Positions 25,259 to 34,732 of a stretch of DNA of 64,000 bases are shown in pieces (positions within the stretch are counted from its first letter, which is position 1; each line of letters begins with the position of its first letter). The DNA comes from Bog-473 sp963728845. Its GTDB lineage: Bacteria > Actinomycetota > Acidimicrobiia > Acidimicrobiales > RAAP-2. Under the pieces are notes generated by a model, which saw nothing but the letters and a program-made list of their open reading frames with translations, made no database searches and was not told the DNA's origin. The stretch spans positions 88,972-152,971 of the forward strand of contig CAVSLS010000022.1 of the NCBI GenBank assembly GCA_963728845.1, given 5' to 3'. The position numbers and the translations under genes are program-made.

Positions 25259-26619
25259 GTCCCTCGCGTCAACCTTTTCTCTGATCGCTGATCCTAGGTG
25301 TCGCTGCGCGTGGTGACCTCCTCTCGGGTGTCCTCGATGGCCGGCCTCGGGTCTTCGGGGGACGCGACGAGGGTGCGCGGCCACTTGAGGGACTCGGCGC
25401 TCATGTAGCGACGCGTGATGGCCCACTCGTCGGTCTGCTCGGCGAGCAGCGCGCCGACGAGGCGGATGACGGCCCCGCGGTTGGGGAAGATCCCGACCAC
25501 GTCGGTGCGCCGTCGGATCTCCTTGTTGAGCCGCTCCTGGGGGTTGTTGGAGCGGATCTGTCGCCAGTGCTCGGTGGGGAAGGCGCTGAAGGCCAAGATG
25601 TCGTCGGCCGCGTCGAGCAGGTAGGTGACGACGTCACAGAAGCCCGCCTGGGTCAGCTTGTCGGTGACGTCGGCCAACTGGCTCCAGGTGGTGTCGCGGT
25701 CGGGCTGCTCGAAGATCGAGCGCACCAGGGTGGCGATCATGGGCCAGTTGCCCTTGGCGCACCGTGAGGCCAGGTTGGCCATGAAGTGGGTGCGGCACCG
25801 CTGCCAGGAGGCCTCGGAGAAGACCTGGGCGATGGCGGCCTTGATGCCGCCGTGGGCGTCGGAGATGACGAGCTCGACGCCGCTGAGCCCCCGGGCCACC
25901 AGGGCGCGCAGGAACGCCGTCCACGCCGCGGTGTCCTCGGTCGTGGCGATGTCGAGGCCGACGATCTCGCGCCGGCCCTCGGCGTCGACGGCGGTGGCGA
26001 TGACGGCCGAGACGTTGACCACCCGGCCCCCTTCGCGGACCCGCTGGGTGAGGGCGTCGATCCACAAGTAGCGATAGGGGCCCTGGTCGAGGGGGCGCTC
26101 CTTGAACTCGGTCACCACCTTGTCGAGCTCCTTGGCCAGGCGGGAGACCTCGGACTTGGAGATCCCGTCGATGCCCATGGCCTTGACCAGGTCGTCGACC
26201 CGGCGCGTCGAGACCCCCTCCACGTAGGCCGCGCAGACCACCGCCACGAGGGCCTGTTCGGCCCGCCGTCTCGGCTGGAGCAAGAACTCGGGGCAGTAGA
26301 CGCCCCGGCGGAGCTTGGGCACCGCCAGCTCGATCGTGCCGACCCTCGTGTCCCAGGGCCGCAGGCGATAGCCGTTGCGCGAGTTCTCCCGCTCGTCGGT
26401 GCGTTCGCCGTAGCCGGCGTTGCACTGCATCGAGGCCTGGGCCCTCATCAGGGCCTCGGCGAAGGCCCCGAGCATCGCCCGGGCCAGGTCCGTGTCGCCG
26501 TCGGCGCCCTCGAGGTACTTGCTAAGCCATGCGGCCGCGTCGATAGTGGTGGGGACGTTCACCGTGATCCTCCTCAAGTTGTTGTGTGGAAACTGCTTCT
26601 TGAGGTTGACGCGGTGACC
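25259..26619 (-). mobile_element. IS256-family insertion sequence
   Basis: An intact Mutator-type transposase flanked by short imperfect inverted repeats: CGCGTCAACCT at 25265-25275 and its complement AGGTTGACGCG at 26603-26613. The outer ends are uncertain by a few bases and no target duplication was established. An IS3 element begins 26 bp to the right. Confidence 0.8.
25294..26562 (-). CDS. IS256-family (Mutator) transposase
   Basis: A 422-aa protein, intact. The first DDE Asp is in YLWIDALTQRVREGG, the second in VISDAHGGIKAAI, and the C-x2-H signature is RCRTHFMANL. The Glu lies in the SNNPQERLNKEIRRRT region. The start chosen is GTG 26562, with GAGGAGG 6 nt upstream. A TTG start at 26577 would place the ribosome-binding site inside the gene. 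Confidence 0.92.
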   Translation of the reverse strand: MNVPTTIDAAAWLSKYLEGADGDTDLARAMLGAFAEALMRAQASMQCNAGYGERTDERENSRNGYRLRPWDTRVGTIELAVPKLRRGVYCPEFLLQPRRRAEQALVAVVCAAYVEGVSTRRVDDLVKAMGIDGISKSEVSRLAKELDKVVTEFKERPLDQGPYRYLWIDALTQRVREGGRVVNVSAVIATAVDAEGRREIVGLDIATTEDTAAWTAFLRALVARGLSGVELVISDAHGGIKAAIAQVFSEASWQRCRTHFMANLASRCAKGNWPMIATLVRSIFEQPDRDTTWSQLADVTDKLTQAGFCDVVTYLLDAADDILAFSAFPTEHWRQIRSNNPQERLNKEIRRRTDVVGIFPNRGAVIRLVGALLAEQTDEWAITRRYMSAESLKWPRTLVASPEDPRPAIEDTREEVTTRSDT

Positions 26620-26685
26620 GTCGCGTCTGGGGGATGGTGGCTCAGTGAACCGCCCTGGGTTTGATGGAGGCTCGGTGGTTAGGTT

Positions 26686-27603
26686 TTACGCAGCCGAGCT
26701 GGCCTCGCCCAAGCGACGGTAGTAGCTCTCCTCGAACTCCGCCGGCGGCACGTAGCCACAGGCCTCGTGGAGCCGCCGTTCGTTCCACCAGCTGACCCAG
26801 GCCGCCGTGGCGAGCTCAAGTTGCTCGAACGTCTTCCAGGGCCCCTGGCGATGGATCAGCTCGGTCTTGTACAGCCCGTTGACGGTCTCGGCGAGGGCAT
26901 TGTCATAGCTGTCGCCCTTGGAGCCGACCGAAGTCACGGCATGTTCGTCGTCGAGACGCTCGGTGTAGCGGATGTCGAGATACTGCACGCCGCGGTCGGA
27001 ATGATGGACGAGGTGGGACAGGTCGTCGTCACGCCGAGAGAAGATGGCCATCTCGAGCGCGTCGAGGGCCAGATCGGTGCGGAGCGACTTGGAGACCCGC
27101 CAGCCGACGATGCGCCGGGCGAAGGCGTCGGTGATGAAGCTGGTGTAGCAAAAGCCTGACCAGGTCCATACATAGGTGATGTCGGCGAGCCACAAGCGGT
27201 TGGGAGCGGCGGCGAAGAAGTGGCGGTCGACCAGGTCACCTGGGCGCGACGAGAGGTCGCCGGGGACGGTGGTGCGCTTGGCCTTGCCCCGACGGACGCC
27301 CTGGAGACCGAGGTCGTTCATGACGCGCCCCACCTGGTCCCGCCCCGCCGTCTCTCCTTCTCGGCGCAGCTGGCGCCAGACCTTGCGCACCCCATAGACC
27401 GAGTAGTTGTCCTCGTGGATCCGGCTGATGTGTTCGCCCCAGGAGGCCGTCGGAGACGGCCCGTGGACTCAGGGGCCGGGATTTTGCGGCGTAATAGGTG
27501 GAGGGGGCGAACTGCAGGACCCTGCAGATCGGCTCGACCCCGAACTCCTCACGATGCGCGTCGATGTAGCCCACTACGGCTTGGGGCGGTCGAGCTCCGC
27601 CGC
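26686..27603 (-). pseudogene. IS3 OrfB transposase (rve domain), one frameshift
   Basis: The N-terminal part VGYIDAHREEFGVEPICRVL and FAPSTYYAAKSRP is read by -1 frameshifting from OrfA. The frame then breaks at about 27447, where one extra C/G separates it from SRIHEDNYSVYGVRKVWRQL. The catalytic rve domain (LWLADITYVWTW, VHHSDRGVQY, DSYDNALAETVNG) is complete in the second frame, giving the DDE residues. One base correction would make it functional. Confidence 0.88.
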
Positions 27604-27915
27604 GAAAAAAGCTGAGGCTGACTTCAGGATCGCATTGGCCCGACGCAGCTCGCGGACCTCCTTCTCCAGCTCAGCGATCCTGGTCTTGTCCTCAGTGCTC
27701 GCCCCGGGACGCTTTCCGGTGTCGATCTCGGCCCGCTCTACCCAGTTGCGCAGCGTCTGCTCGCCGATGCCCAGCTGACGGGCTATCCGTGACACCACGC
27801 CCCAGCGCTCTCCGGACTCGGCGATGGTCTGTTCGACCATTCGCACTGCCCGCTCCTTCATTTCAGGCGGGTACCGCCTCGAGGACGGGATGCTTCTTGG
27901 CTTCCATGACTCCAA
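27574..27915 (-). CDS. IS3 OrfA, helix-turn-helix protein
   Basis: 113 aa: HTH_Tnp_1 domain (ERAVRMVEQTIAESGERWG, then IARQLGIGEQTLRNWV) and a leucine-zipper-like tail (ELEKEVRELRRANAILK). Near the end, T-TTT-TTC at 27604-27610 is a classical -1 slippery heptamer, so an OrfAB fusion transposase is expected. TTG 27915 is the likely start inside the element. Confidence 0.85.
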   Translation of the reverse strand: MESWKPRSIPSSRRYPPEMKERAVRMVEQTIAESGERWGVVSRIARQLGIGEQTLRNWVERAEIDTGKRPGASTEDKTRIAELEKEVRELRRANAILKSASAFFAAELDRPKP

Positions 27916-28110
27916 CTTTCCCAAGGTTTGGAGCCTCCAGGAAACCCAGGGCGGTTCACTGTCCAGCGAGGACCGTCTGGAACCGAGAGGAAGGGCATGG
28001 GCGCCACCAGCGATTGCCGCCCACCACCTGGGACGACGACGGTGCGAACTCCGATGACTGGGTCGACGGAAGGCCGGATATATGTCAGTTATCCCTAAAG
28101 GAGGAGTGAG

Positions 28111-29625
28111 ATGCCGTCTGCTCTCTTTCGGTACATGGTTAATGATGTAGACGCCGCAGTCAGCTTCTACACAGATCTTCTCGGCTTTGACGTCGAAATG
28201 CACCCGGCTCCGGGATTTGCCATTGTCTCGTGTGAGGGCCTTCGGCTGGCCTTCAACGCAGTCGGTGGATCCGGGGGAGCCAGTCAGCCCATGCCCGATG
28301 GTCGAATACCCGAACCGGGTGGCTGGAATCGTGCGCAGCTCCAGGTTTCCGACTTAGGCGAAACGGTGGAGCGGCTGCGATCCCGTGGCGCTCTCCCCAT
28401 AGAGGATGCGCCCATAATGTCCGACGAGAACGGCCCGAATGAATCGGGGACTAGCGGGAGTGGCACGGACTACTACTACAACGCTGGTTCCTTCCACATA
28501 ACTGTCCAAACCCTTTGCAATTGGAGCATCACGGTCGCTCCGTCGGGACTTGGGCCGAACTCAACGCCAGTCACCTACACCAGCACCCAGACAGGTGCGA
28601 ACGGAGATACGCAGCAGTTCTCGGTCGCATCAGCCTGGACCATGTCGTGGTCCTTTAGTTGCCCCAACGGTACCTTTGACTCCTTCAATGTGGGCATCAA
28701 ACAGCCCGCTGGCGACCTCACTTCTGACACCGGTCCCAATGTCTTCGGGCAGAGTCAGAGCGGTGCCGATACCTACACGGACACCGGTGCGTTCAGTTTG
28801 GACATCCAAAACGCACCGTACTGCTCTTGGTCCATCACCATTACCTTGTCGGGGGCTCCTGCGCTCACCCCAGCCCCTGTGACCCCGGCACCCACCGCCG
28901 TGGGGATCGCATCGACTGTCGACGGCGGCGGCTATTGGATCGCCAGCTCTAATGGCGCAGTGTCGCCCCATGGCGACGCTGGCAACTATGGCGGCGTAAG
29001 CAACCTCGCCCTCAATGCGCCCATCAACCACATCGTCTCAACGCCAGATGGTCGCGGCTACTGGCTGGTCGCCGCCGACGGTGGGACCTTCTCCGAAGGC
29101 GACGCCCAGTTCTACGGATCGACCGGTGGCATGCATCTCAACGCACCGGTCGTTGACATGGCACCTACCCCAGATGGAGGCGGCTATTGGCTCGTTGGGG
29201 CCGACGGCGGAATCTTTTCTTACGGCGACGCCGTCTTTCACGGCTCGACTGGCAGCCTGCATCTGAACCAGCCAGTGGTGGGAATGGCAGCTGACGACTC
29301 CACCGGTGGGTACTGGCTGGTGGCTCGCGATGGCGGGATATTTGCCTTCGACGCGCCCTTTTACGGCTCGACAGGCAGCATCCACCTCAACAAGCCAGTC
29401 AACGGGATGGCCGCTACTCAGGATGGCTTGGGGTACTGGTTTGTCGCCTCGGACGGTGGAATCTTTGACTACGGCGATGCGCGTTTCTATGGCAGCACGG
29501 GCTCGCTGGTCCTCAACGCTCCGGTAGTGGGCATGGCGCCTGACAATGCTTCGGGCGGCTACTGGTTGCTCGGGGCGGACGGAGGAGTGTTCTCATTCGA
29601 CGCACCGTTTTTGGGGTCGGGATAG
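28111..29625 (+). CDS. VOC-domain / surface-repeat fusion protein
   Basis: A 504-aa frame of two unlike parts. Residues 1-105 are a VOC (glyoxalase/bleomycin-resistance) fold (FRYMVNDVDAAVSFYTDLLG, NRAQLQVSDLGETVERL) cut off before its last strands. From about 110 come two related beta domains (GTDYYYNAGSFHITVQTLCN and ADTYTDTGAFSLDIQNAPYC). Six repeats of about 42 aa follow, of the form GYWLVAADGG-FSYGDA-FYGSTG, typical of exported acidimicrobial proteins. There is no signal peptide. AAAGGAGG precedes the ATG. Either a natural fusion by deletion or an assembly join; each half alone is convincing. Confidence 0.85.
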   Translation: MPSALFRYMVNDVDAAVSFYTDLLGFDVEMHPAPGFAIVSCEGLRLAFNAVGGSGGASQPMPDGRIPEPGGWNRAQLQVSDLGETVERLRSRGALPIEDAPIMSDENGPNESGTSGSGTDYYYNAGSFHITVQTLCNWSITVAPSGLGPNSTPVTYTSTQTGANGDTQQFSVASAWTMSWSFSCPNGTFDSFNVGIKQPAGDLTSDTGPNVFGQSQSGADTYTDTGAFSLDIQNAPYCSWSITITLSGAPALTPAPVTPAPTAVGIASTVDGGGYWIASSNGAVSPHGDAGNYGGVSNLALNAPINHIVSTPDGRGYWLVAADGGTFSEGDAQFYGSTGGMHLNAPVVDMAPTPDGGGYWLVGADGGIFSYGDAVFHGSTGSLHLNQPVVGMAADDSTGGYWLVARDGGIFAFDAPFYGSTGSIHLNKPVNGMAATQDGLGYWFVASDGGIFDYGDARFYGSTGSLVLNAPVVGMAPDNASGGYWLLGADGGVFSFDAPFLGSG

Positions 29626-29925
29626 ACCGTCCCGACATGGGTCATCGACAGACTGGACACCGACGTCCAGGACGTGACTCAGCACGGGCCCTTTGGGGCG
29701 GCCGAGAGCATCGTTCATCAACTCCATGACGGGGCCACTGTCGCCTACTGATCGGTCAACGATGACAGCGCCAACGTGATACCTGGCCAAGATGACCCTG
29801 GTTGGTGCGACGAGCTGGCCCTTGAGCCGTGAGCCCGATGCCCAGCCCCGGCTTCATTGCAGAGGAGGGTCGGTGCTGGCAAAACGCGTATGGCAACCAT
29901 GTCCAGATGTTTTGAAAAGTGATCC
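29626..29925. other. Gene-poor stretch with possible gene remnant
   Basis: No complete gene. The plus frame after the upstream stop continues open as VIDRLDTDVQDVTQHGPFGA to a stop near 29752 but has no start codon. The antisense frame 29593-29790 is also open. One of the two may be a decayed gene. Confidence 0.3.
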
Positions 29926-30102
29926 GTGGGCAAGGTGAATCGCGTGCTCGCCGAAACGGAGCAGTTGCTTCTCTTCCACGAGTTCTGCGACTACGAACCC
30001 CTCCCGCCAAGCGCGACAGATGCTTTGGGCTTGGTGCTGGGGCTTGCTCTGATTGTCGTTGCCTGGTTGCCGATCGTTTGGTTGATCTGGACTCTGACCT
30101 AA
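29926..30102 (+). CDS. Small single-pass membrane protein, 58 aa
   Basis: GTG start; the N-terminal 30 residues are acidic and soluble (NRVLAETEQLLLFHEFCDYE), followed by a strong membrane helix (LGLVLGLALIVVAWLPIVWL). No family recognised. GTG 29935 is an alternative start. Coding is supported by the clear hydrophobicity pattern. Confidence 0.45.
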   Translation: MGKVNRVLAETEQLLLFHEFCDYEPLPPSATDALGLVLGLALIVVAWLPIVWLIWTLT

Positions 30103-30527
30103 AAGCGGATCGCATGAAAGGTGTGACGCCGCCAACGGCCAGATTCAACCCCACCACCGTTTCCTGGGGGTTGGTTGCCGGACTACGCCGCCAGCGCACG
30201 TCGAATGGAACGACGGCGAGCCCCTTCGCCGGCGCAGTCCTCGAAGATACCATCGCCGTGCACGCCCCGTCTTCGTGGATCGGACAGTCTGAGTCGCCGA
30301 ACCCCCTATCCCTACAGCCACTTCGGGGCGAGCCCAGCGGGCCCAATGAAGAGGATCGTCTGCGCGATGCCCGCCTAAACGAAGGTAGCGCTTGCCAACA
30401 CTTTCCGGCAGGCTGTTTGGCCCTGTGGGTGTTTGCCCCTCTACCCAGAAGGGTATCTCTCCGCATAGATATTGGCAGGTGGTCGCAGATACGTAGATCG
30501 CGACGACCAAACTAAGGGGGATTCGCG
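30103..30527. other. Gene-free stretch
   Basis: Open frames exist on both strands but none has recognisable protein features. Nothing regulatory was identified except AAGGGGG just before the next gene. Confidence 0.4.
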
Positions 30528-31787
30528 TTGGTGCTCGCCCGTCTCGTCAGAGCCTGCCTCGTCGCGTCCGTGATCATGTTGTCATGTGGCGCAGCCGTCC
30601 TCGTGAATACTGGTGCTTCGGGTGGCGCTACGGCGCTCGCGTCTGAGGCTGCGAGTTCTGGTCCCCAATGCACCTTCAACGGAAGTTCTCTCCCATTAGT
30701 GACGGGAGTGTCAGCGGGCAGCAAGATCGCCATCAGCTGCACCGGCTTGCCCGCACTGCACCCCTATCTGTTTGTGGGGACGAGCCTGCTTCTCGGGATC
30801 GACCCGGCGGCGAAGCCGCTGTTGTCCGGTCAGGTTGTTTCAGTGCCCGGCCTGCTGGCCCTGCTGTCGGCGCTGCCGGAGATTGATCTTGCGTCTGAGG
30901 CCTTCCCGATCTCCGACCTTTCCGGAAACCTGAATCTCACCTGGACGGTACCCACGTTCCAGCCCCTCGACCCAAATGCCAGCTGTCCCCCAACTCAACA
31001 AGAGGTCAACTCGGGACTGATCGGCTGCGCCGTGGCGATGATCGACCTTACAAGCTTCAAGCCCGTGGCCGCCGGGAGTGGAGTATTCGAATATTCGGGA
31101 TTCCCCTTCCTTCCTCCGAATCCAACGCTGGCCCTGTCGGCCTCGACGGCGGTTCCGAATCAGACAGTGTCGGTCAGTGACGCCCCCGGGGCGACCACCT
31201 ATTGGTGGTTGTCCACGTTGGCAGCACTTGAGGCGGCGCTCGGAGGTGGTGCGAGTTCGCCGCCGACGGTGACCGTGACTCTCGTGGACCCACATGGCAA
31301 CGTGGCTCCGGTGCAATCGAATATCCGTGTTGCGCCGGCAACCTACAACGGAAGTACTTTCTCACCGCCGAAAATTTCAGGGAGTTTTTCGATCCCAGCC
31401 AACGTGGCTGGTCCGGAGACCCTGAATGTTCAGGTGGGCGGCACGCTCGACGGTATACCGCTGAGTAACAGTGCTTCGGCTCCCCTCTTCGTCAACACGC
31501 CGCCCACGACGAATGTGCTCATCCCGTCTAACGGGGCGACGCTGTCGGGATCGACTTTGCTTGACGCCTCCGCATCGAACGCCACAAGCGTCGAGTTCCG
31601 GCTGTTCGGCGGCTCCTACGGCTATGCCGCCCCGGTGCTCTGCACGGCCACACCGACACTTTACGGATGGTTGTGTGGTTGGAACACCGCGAAGGTACCA
31701 GACGGCTCTTACGTGCTGGTGTCGGAAGCCTCCGGTTCGGGTGGTACCACATTCAGTTCGGGCGTCAGTATCACCGTGAAGAACTGA
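30528..31787 (+). CDS. Secreted Ig-like surface protein, 419 aa
   Basis: A signal peptide (LVRACLVASVIMLSCGAAVL), then a Pro/Ser/Thr/Val-rich beta protein with paired Cys (GPQCTFNG and AISCTGLP; ASCPPTQ and GLIGCAV). A C-terminal Ig-like domain (PTTNVLIPSNGATLSGSTLL, then WNTAKVPDGSYVLVSEAS) ends it. Such proteins recur in Acidimicrobiia and mycobacteria as exported proteins of unknown function. The TTG start has AAGGGGG upstream; GTG 30531 is the alternative. Confidence 0.75.
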   Translation: MVLARLVRACLVASVIMLSCGAAVLVNTGASGGATALASEAASSGPQCTFNGSSLPLVTGVSAGSKIAISCTGLPALHPYLFVGTSLLLGIDPAAKPLLSGQVVSVPGLLALLSALPEIDLASEAFPISDLSGNLNLTWTVPTFQPLDPNASCPPTQQEVNSGLIGCAVAMIDLTSFKPVAAGSGVFEYSGFPFLPPNPTLALSASTAVPNQTVSVSDAPGATTYWWLSTLAALEAALGGGASSPPTVTVTLVDPHGNVAPVQSNIRVAPATYNGSTFSPPKISGSFSIPANVAGPETLNVQVGGTLDGIPLSNSASAPLFVNTPPTTNVLIPSNGATLSGSTLLDASASNATSVEFRLFGGSYGYAAPVLCTATPTLYGWLCGWNTAKVPDGSYVLVSEASGSGGTTFSSGVSITVKN

Positions 31788-31937
31788 CCTGCCCCCGTAC
31801 GTTTCCGGGTCGGTGGGACAATTCGGCATTTCTGCAGACGGCGTTTATCCGTGATTTGAACAGAGATTGGTGGTTTCTCAAGCTGGGATCGATCGCGTGA
31901 TCGATGCATGCAATCGTTGGATTAGGAAGGTGGGTCG

Positions 31938-32945
31938 ATGCGAGCATTCTTGATACGGGTCGGGCAGGTGGCCGGTGTAATCAGCCTTTCGATCGCGGGC
32001 GCGGCTATGGCCTTCAATACGGGAGAAGCACAGGCTTCCGTTCCGAGCTCGAACTCGGTCTATGCCTCCGCCCCCTACCCGGTTCTCTTCAGCGCGGCGT
32101 CAGTGGGCCGCAACCCAATCGTCGATCCGACCGCTTCTCCAGCTGGTGCCAACAACTGGTCGTGCAAGCCCTCCGCTCAGCACCCTGATCCGGTGGTGCT
32201 CGTCCATGGCTTGGGCGCCACCATGGCCGACAACTGGTCCACCATGGCACCCCTGCTGGCTGACAACGGTTACTGCGTGTTCGCTCTGACCTACGGGCTC
32301 GACCCCGGTGAGAACTACGTGGGTGGCGTAGAGCCCATGGAGGTGAGCAGTCAGCAGCTGGCCAACTTTGTCGACGAGGTGTTGGCCATCACGGGCGCGT
32401 CCAAGGTCGATCTGGTGGGTCACTCCGAGGGGACTGTGATGCCGCAGTACTACCTCAAGAGGCTCGGTGGCGCATCAAGGGTCAACCGTTACGTGGCTGT
32501 CGCTCCCCTCTACCAGGGCACCACCTTGTATGGCCTCTCGGCCGGGATCAATGCGCTCGAGACCTACCTCCCGAGCGTGGCGGGCCCGATCGAGTCCGTC
32601 GTTGCCGGTGAGTGCGGCTCGTGCCAAGAGTTCCTCAATGGGTCACCATTTTTGACCAAGCTCTACAGCGACGGCGTGTACGCCGTGCCGGGGGTGACCT
32701 ACACCACGATCATGACACGGTACGACGAGTTGGTCATTCCCTACACGTCGGGTGAGCTCCATGCGCTCAATGCCACCAACATCGTGGTACAGGATCAGTG
32801 CCCGCTCGACTTCTCTGAGCACGCCACGTTGGCGTGGGATCCGGTTGTAGGCCAGGACATCTTGAACGCCCTCGATCCTGGCGATGCCCAGCCGATTCCC
32901 TGCACCCTCGTCCTTCCAGGAGTTGGAGCACCCACCTTTCCCTAA
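31938..32945 (+). CDS. Secreted triacylglycerol lipase / esterase (Lipase_2 type)
   Basis: 335 aa: signal peptide to about residue 33, then an alpha/beta hydrolase. The oxyanion region is VVLVHGLGAT, the nucleophile Ser163 in VGHSEGT, the acid Asp263 in TRYDELV and the base His295 in FSEHATL. Cys pairs (CKPS/GYCV, CGSC) suit the oxidising exterior. It matches actinobacterial secreted lipases in length and motifs. AGGAAGGTGGG precedes the ATG. Substrates are probably long-chain esters (family inference). Confidence 0.9.
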   Translation: MRAFLIRVGQVAGVISLSIAGAAMAFNTGEAQASVPSSNSVYASAPYPVLFSAASVGRNPIVDPTASPAGANNWSCKPSAQHPDPVVLVHGLGATMADNWSTMAPLLADNGYCVFALTYGLDPGENYVGGVEPMEVSSQQLANFVDEVLAITGASKVDLVGHSEGTVMPQYYLKRLGGASRVNRYVAVAPLYQGTTLYGLSAGINALETYLPSVAGPIESVVAGECGSCQEFLNGSPFLTKLYSDGVYAVPGVTYTTIMTRYDELVIPYTSGELHALNATNIVVQDQCPLDFSEHATLAWDPVVGQDILNALDPGDAQPIPCTLVLPGVGAPTFP

Positions 32946-33009
32946 AGAACTGATCCGCATCGACCCTCCAAGGGAACGCAAGGGATTATGCCTGCCCCCG
33001 TCGCCAATG

Positions 33010-33280
33010 ATGTTGTAGAGCTTCCGTGAGGGTCCACCGCTGCAAGGTTGGCCGTCAGTAGTTTCAGGAGCACCGGGAGCCGCCGGTCTGACTTGAGATC
33101 ACGACGGACGCCTGTGGTGTTCGCACACCGTCGACCGGAGCTCCGGGCAACTCAGACGAGGCGCGGCGTGCCCCGTTCCAGAGGGGTGATGGGCCGGTCT
33201 GTTGGACCAGATCGACCCGCACCGTCACTCCTTCTCGGGACGGCCGCGCCACCCCTCAACCGACTTAAGGAAAGGAAGGG
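33010..33280 (+). ncRNA. Candidate IS110 bridge RNA region, copy C
   Basis: Homologous to the left end of copy B along about 260 nt. Shared blocks are CCACCGCT near 33033, CTGACTTGAG near 33090, GGGTGATGGGCCGG near 33184 and ACGGCCGCGCCA near 33240. GGTC-tgttg-GACC can form a small stem-loop. It lies directly upstream of the transposase, as bridge RNAs do. Confidence 0.5.
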
Positions 33281-33285
33281 ATGGC

Positions 33286-34324
33286 ATGACCATCGTAGAA
33301 GTCGCGCGCGCCGTCACCGGTGGCATCGACACCCACGGGGAGGTTCACGTGGCCGCTGTCTTGGACGAGGTCGGAGGCCTGCTCGGCAGCGAGTCGTTCC
33401 AGGCCGACCCCGAGGGTTACTCCGAGCTTCTGGCCTGGCTGGAAACCTTCGGAGAGGTCAGCAAGGTCGGGGTGGAAGGGACGGGGTCCTATGGAGCCGG
33501 CATCGCCCGTCACCTGGCCCGGGCCGGGGTCCACGTCGTCGAGGTGGACCGCCAGAACCGCCAGGCCCGCCGACAGAGTGGCAAGTCCGATCCCCTCGAT
33601 GCCATCGAAGCCGCTCGGGCCGCTCTCTCGGGCCGGGCCCATGGCACGCCAAGAGCCGAGACGGCTCGGTCGAGGCCATCCGCGTCCTCGTCGTGGCCAA
33701 GCGCTCGGCCGGCGGAGCCCGGATCAAGGCGCTGACCCAGATGCGCCAGCTCACCTTCAGTGCCCCTGACCAGCTCCAGAGCCGCCTCAAGGGCCTCCCC
33801 ATCGCCGCCTTCGTCGCCGCCGCCCAGGGGCTGCGCCCCACGCGCTCGCCCGATGCGGTCACCGCGGCAACCAAGGCGTCGCTGTCCTCGCTGGCGCATC
33901 GCGTCGCCGACCTCGAAGCTGAGATCGCAGACCTTGACGCCATGATCACCCCATTGCTCCAAGAGGCCGCTCCCGAGCTGCTCGGTGTCTATGGCGTGGG
34001 CATCGACACCGCAGCCGCATTATTGGTCGCCGCCGGCGACAACCCCGAGCGTCTGCACTCTGAGGCAGCGTGGGCCCATCTGTGCGGGGTCTCGCCGCTC
34101 GAGGCCTCCTCGGGCAAGGTGACGCGCCACCGCTCAACCGCGGTGGGGACCGCCAGGCCAACCGGGCGCTGTGGCACATCGTGATCACCCGGCTGGCCTC
34201 GGATCCGAGGACCCAGGCCTACATGGAGCGACGGGTCAAAGACGGCCGCTCCAAGCGCGAAGCCATCCGCATGCTCAAGCGCTACGTCGCACGCGAGGTC
34301 TACCGCTTCTTGCCTCGCGCCTAG
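33286..34324 (+). pseudogene. IS110 transposase, copy C, two frameshifts
   Basis: All catalytic pieces are present. GIDTHGEVH, GVEGTGSYG and KSDPLDAI are in the first frame. SRDGSVEAIRVLVVAKR to SSGKVTRHR is in the second, after an indel near 33645. GGDRQANRALWHIV to VAREVYRFLPRA is in the third, after an indel near 34130. Two single-base corrections would restore a protein of about 345 aa. ATG 33286 has AAGGAAGGG upstream. Confidence 0.88.
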
Positions 34325-34528
34325 ATCCCCAGACCGAGGACCTGGCTCACCGTTCGCCTGTCGTCGATGAGACTGACTTCGTCCCGATATGCCGGTCCAC
34401 GGCCCGGGTTACCCACACTCTCGAAGACGCGTGACCTGATAAGAGCTTGTCCTCAAAAACGAGTGGCCCATCATTGGTCTGTCCGTTGTCCTCATTCCCG
34501 AATTTCCATTGAAAGGGGTTGACAACGT

Positions 34529-34713
34529 CCATAGGAGCATCGCGACGGTGGGACAGTTCGGCACACTCGTTCTCGAGGCCGAGCACGTCTCAATACCGCG
34601 CCACCATCAGTGGCCAGCCTCGGACCTGCACGGTCGCGAAGTCGAGCGGCCCCATGGGTCATCACACAAAGCATGGCCGTTCCAGCTCGCGACCACCCCG
34701 ATGCTCCTATGGC
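34529..34713. repeat. 14-bp inverted repeat of the IS110 end motif
   Basis: CCATAGGAGCATCG at 34529-34542 recurs exactly inverted as CGATGCTCCTATGG at 34700-34713, and again at 8325-8338 beside IS110 copy A. It may mark the preferred target or core sequence of this IS110 group. Confidence 0.55.
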
Positions 34714-34732
34714 GTATGGGGTACGACTCCGA

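Larger units (their letters stand above)
26646..27958 (-). mobile_element. IS3-family insertion sequence, 1313 bp
   Basis: Bounded by 28-bp terminal inverted repeats matching at 26 of 28 bases: TGAACCGCCCTGGGTTTGAT at 26646 and its complement ending at 27958. It contains orfA and orfB on the minus strand. No matching direct repeat flanks it (CAG left, CTG right), so the insertion may have been rearranged with the adjacent IS256. Confidence 0.9.
33000..34542 (+). mobile_element. IS110-family element, copy C (frameshifted)
   Basis: Left non-coding end 33000-33285, transposase 33286-34324 and a right end that aligns with copy B over 34427-34540 (GAGCTTGTCCTCA, TCTGTCCG, GGGGTTGACA). It ends in CCATAGGAGCATCG at 34529-34542. 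Boundaries are approximate. Confidence 0.72.

Noticed and set aside
25634..26664. Long open frames on both strands over the IS256 gene
   Set aside because: GC-rich shadow frames without protein-like composition; the transposase in the other frame is complete.
29593..29790. Minus-strand 65-aa frame after the surface-repeat gene
   Set aside because: Plausible composition but it overlaps the surface-repeat gene end and competes with an equally open plus frame; no family match, so not called.
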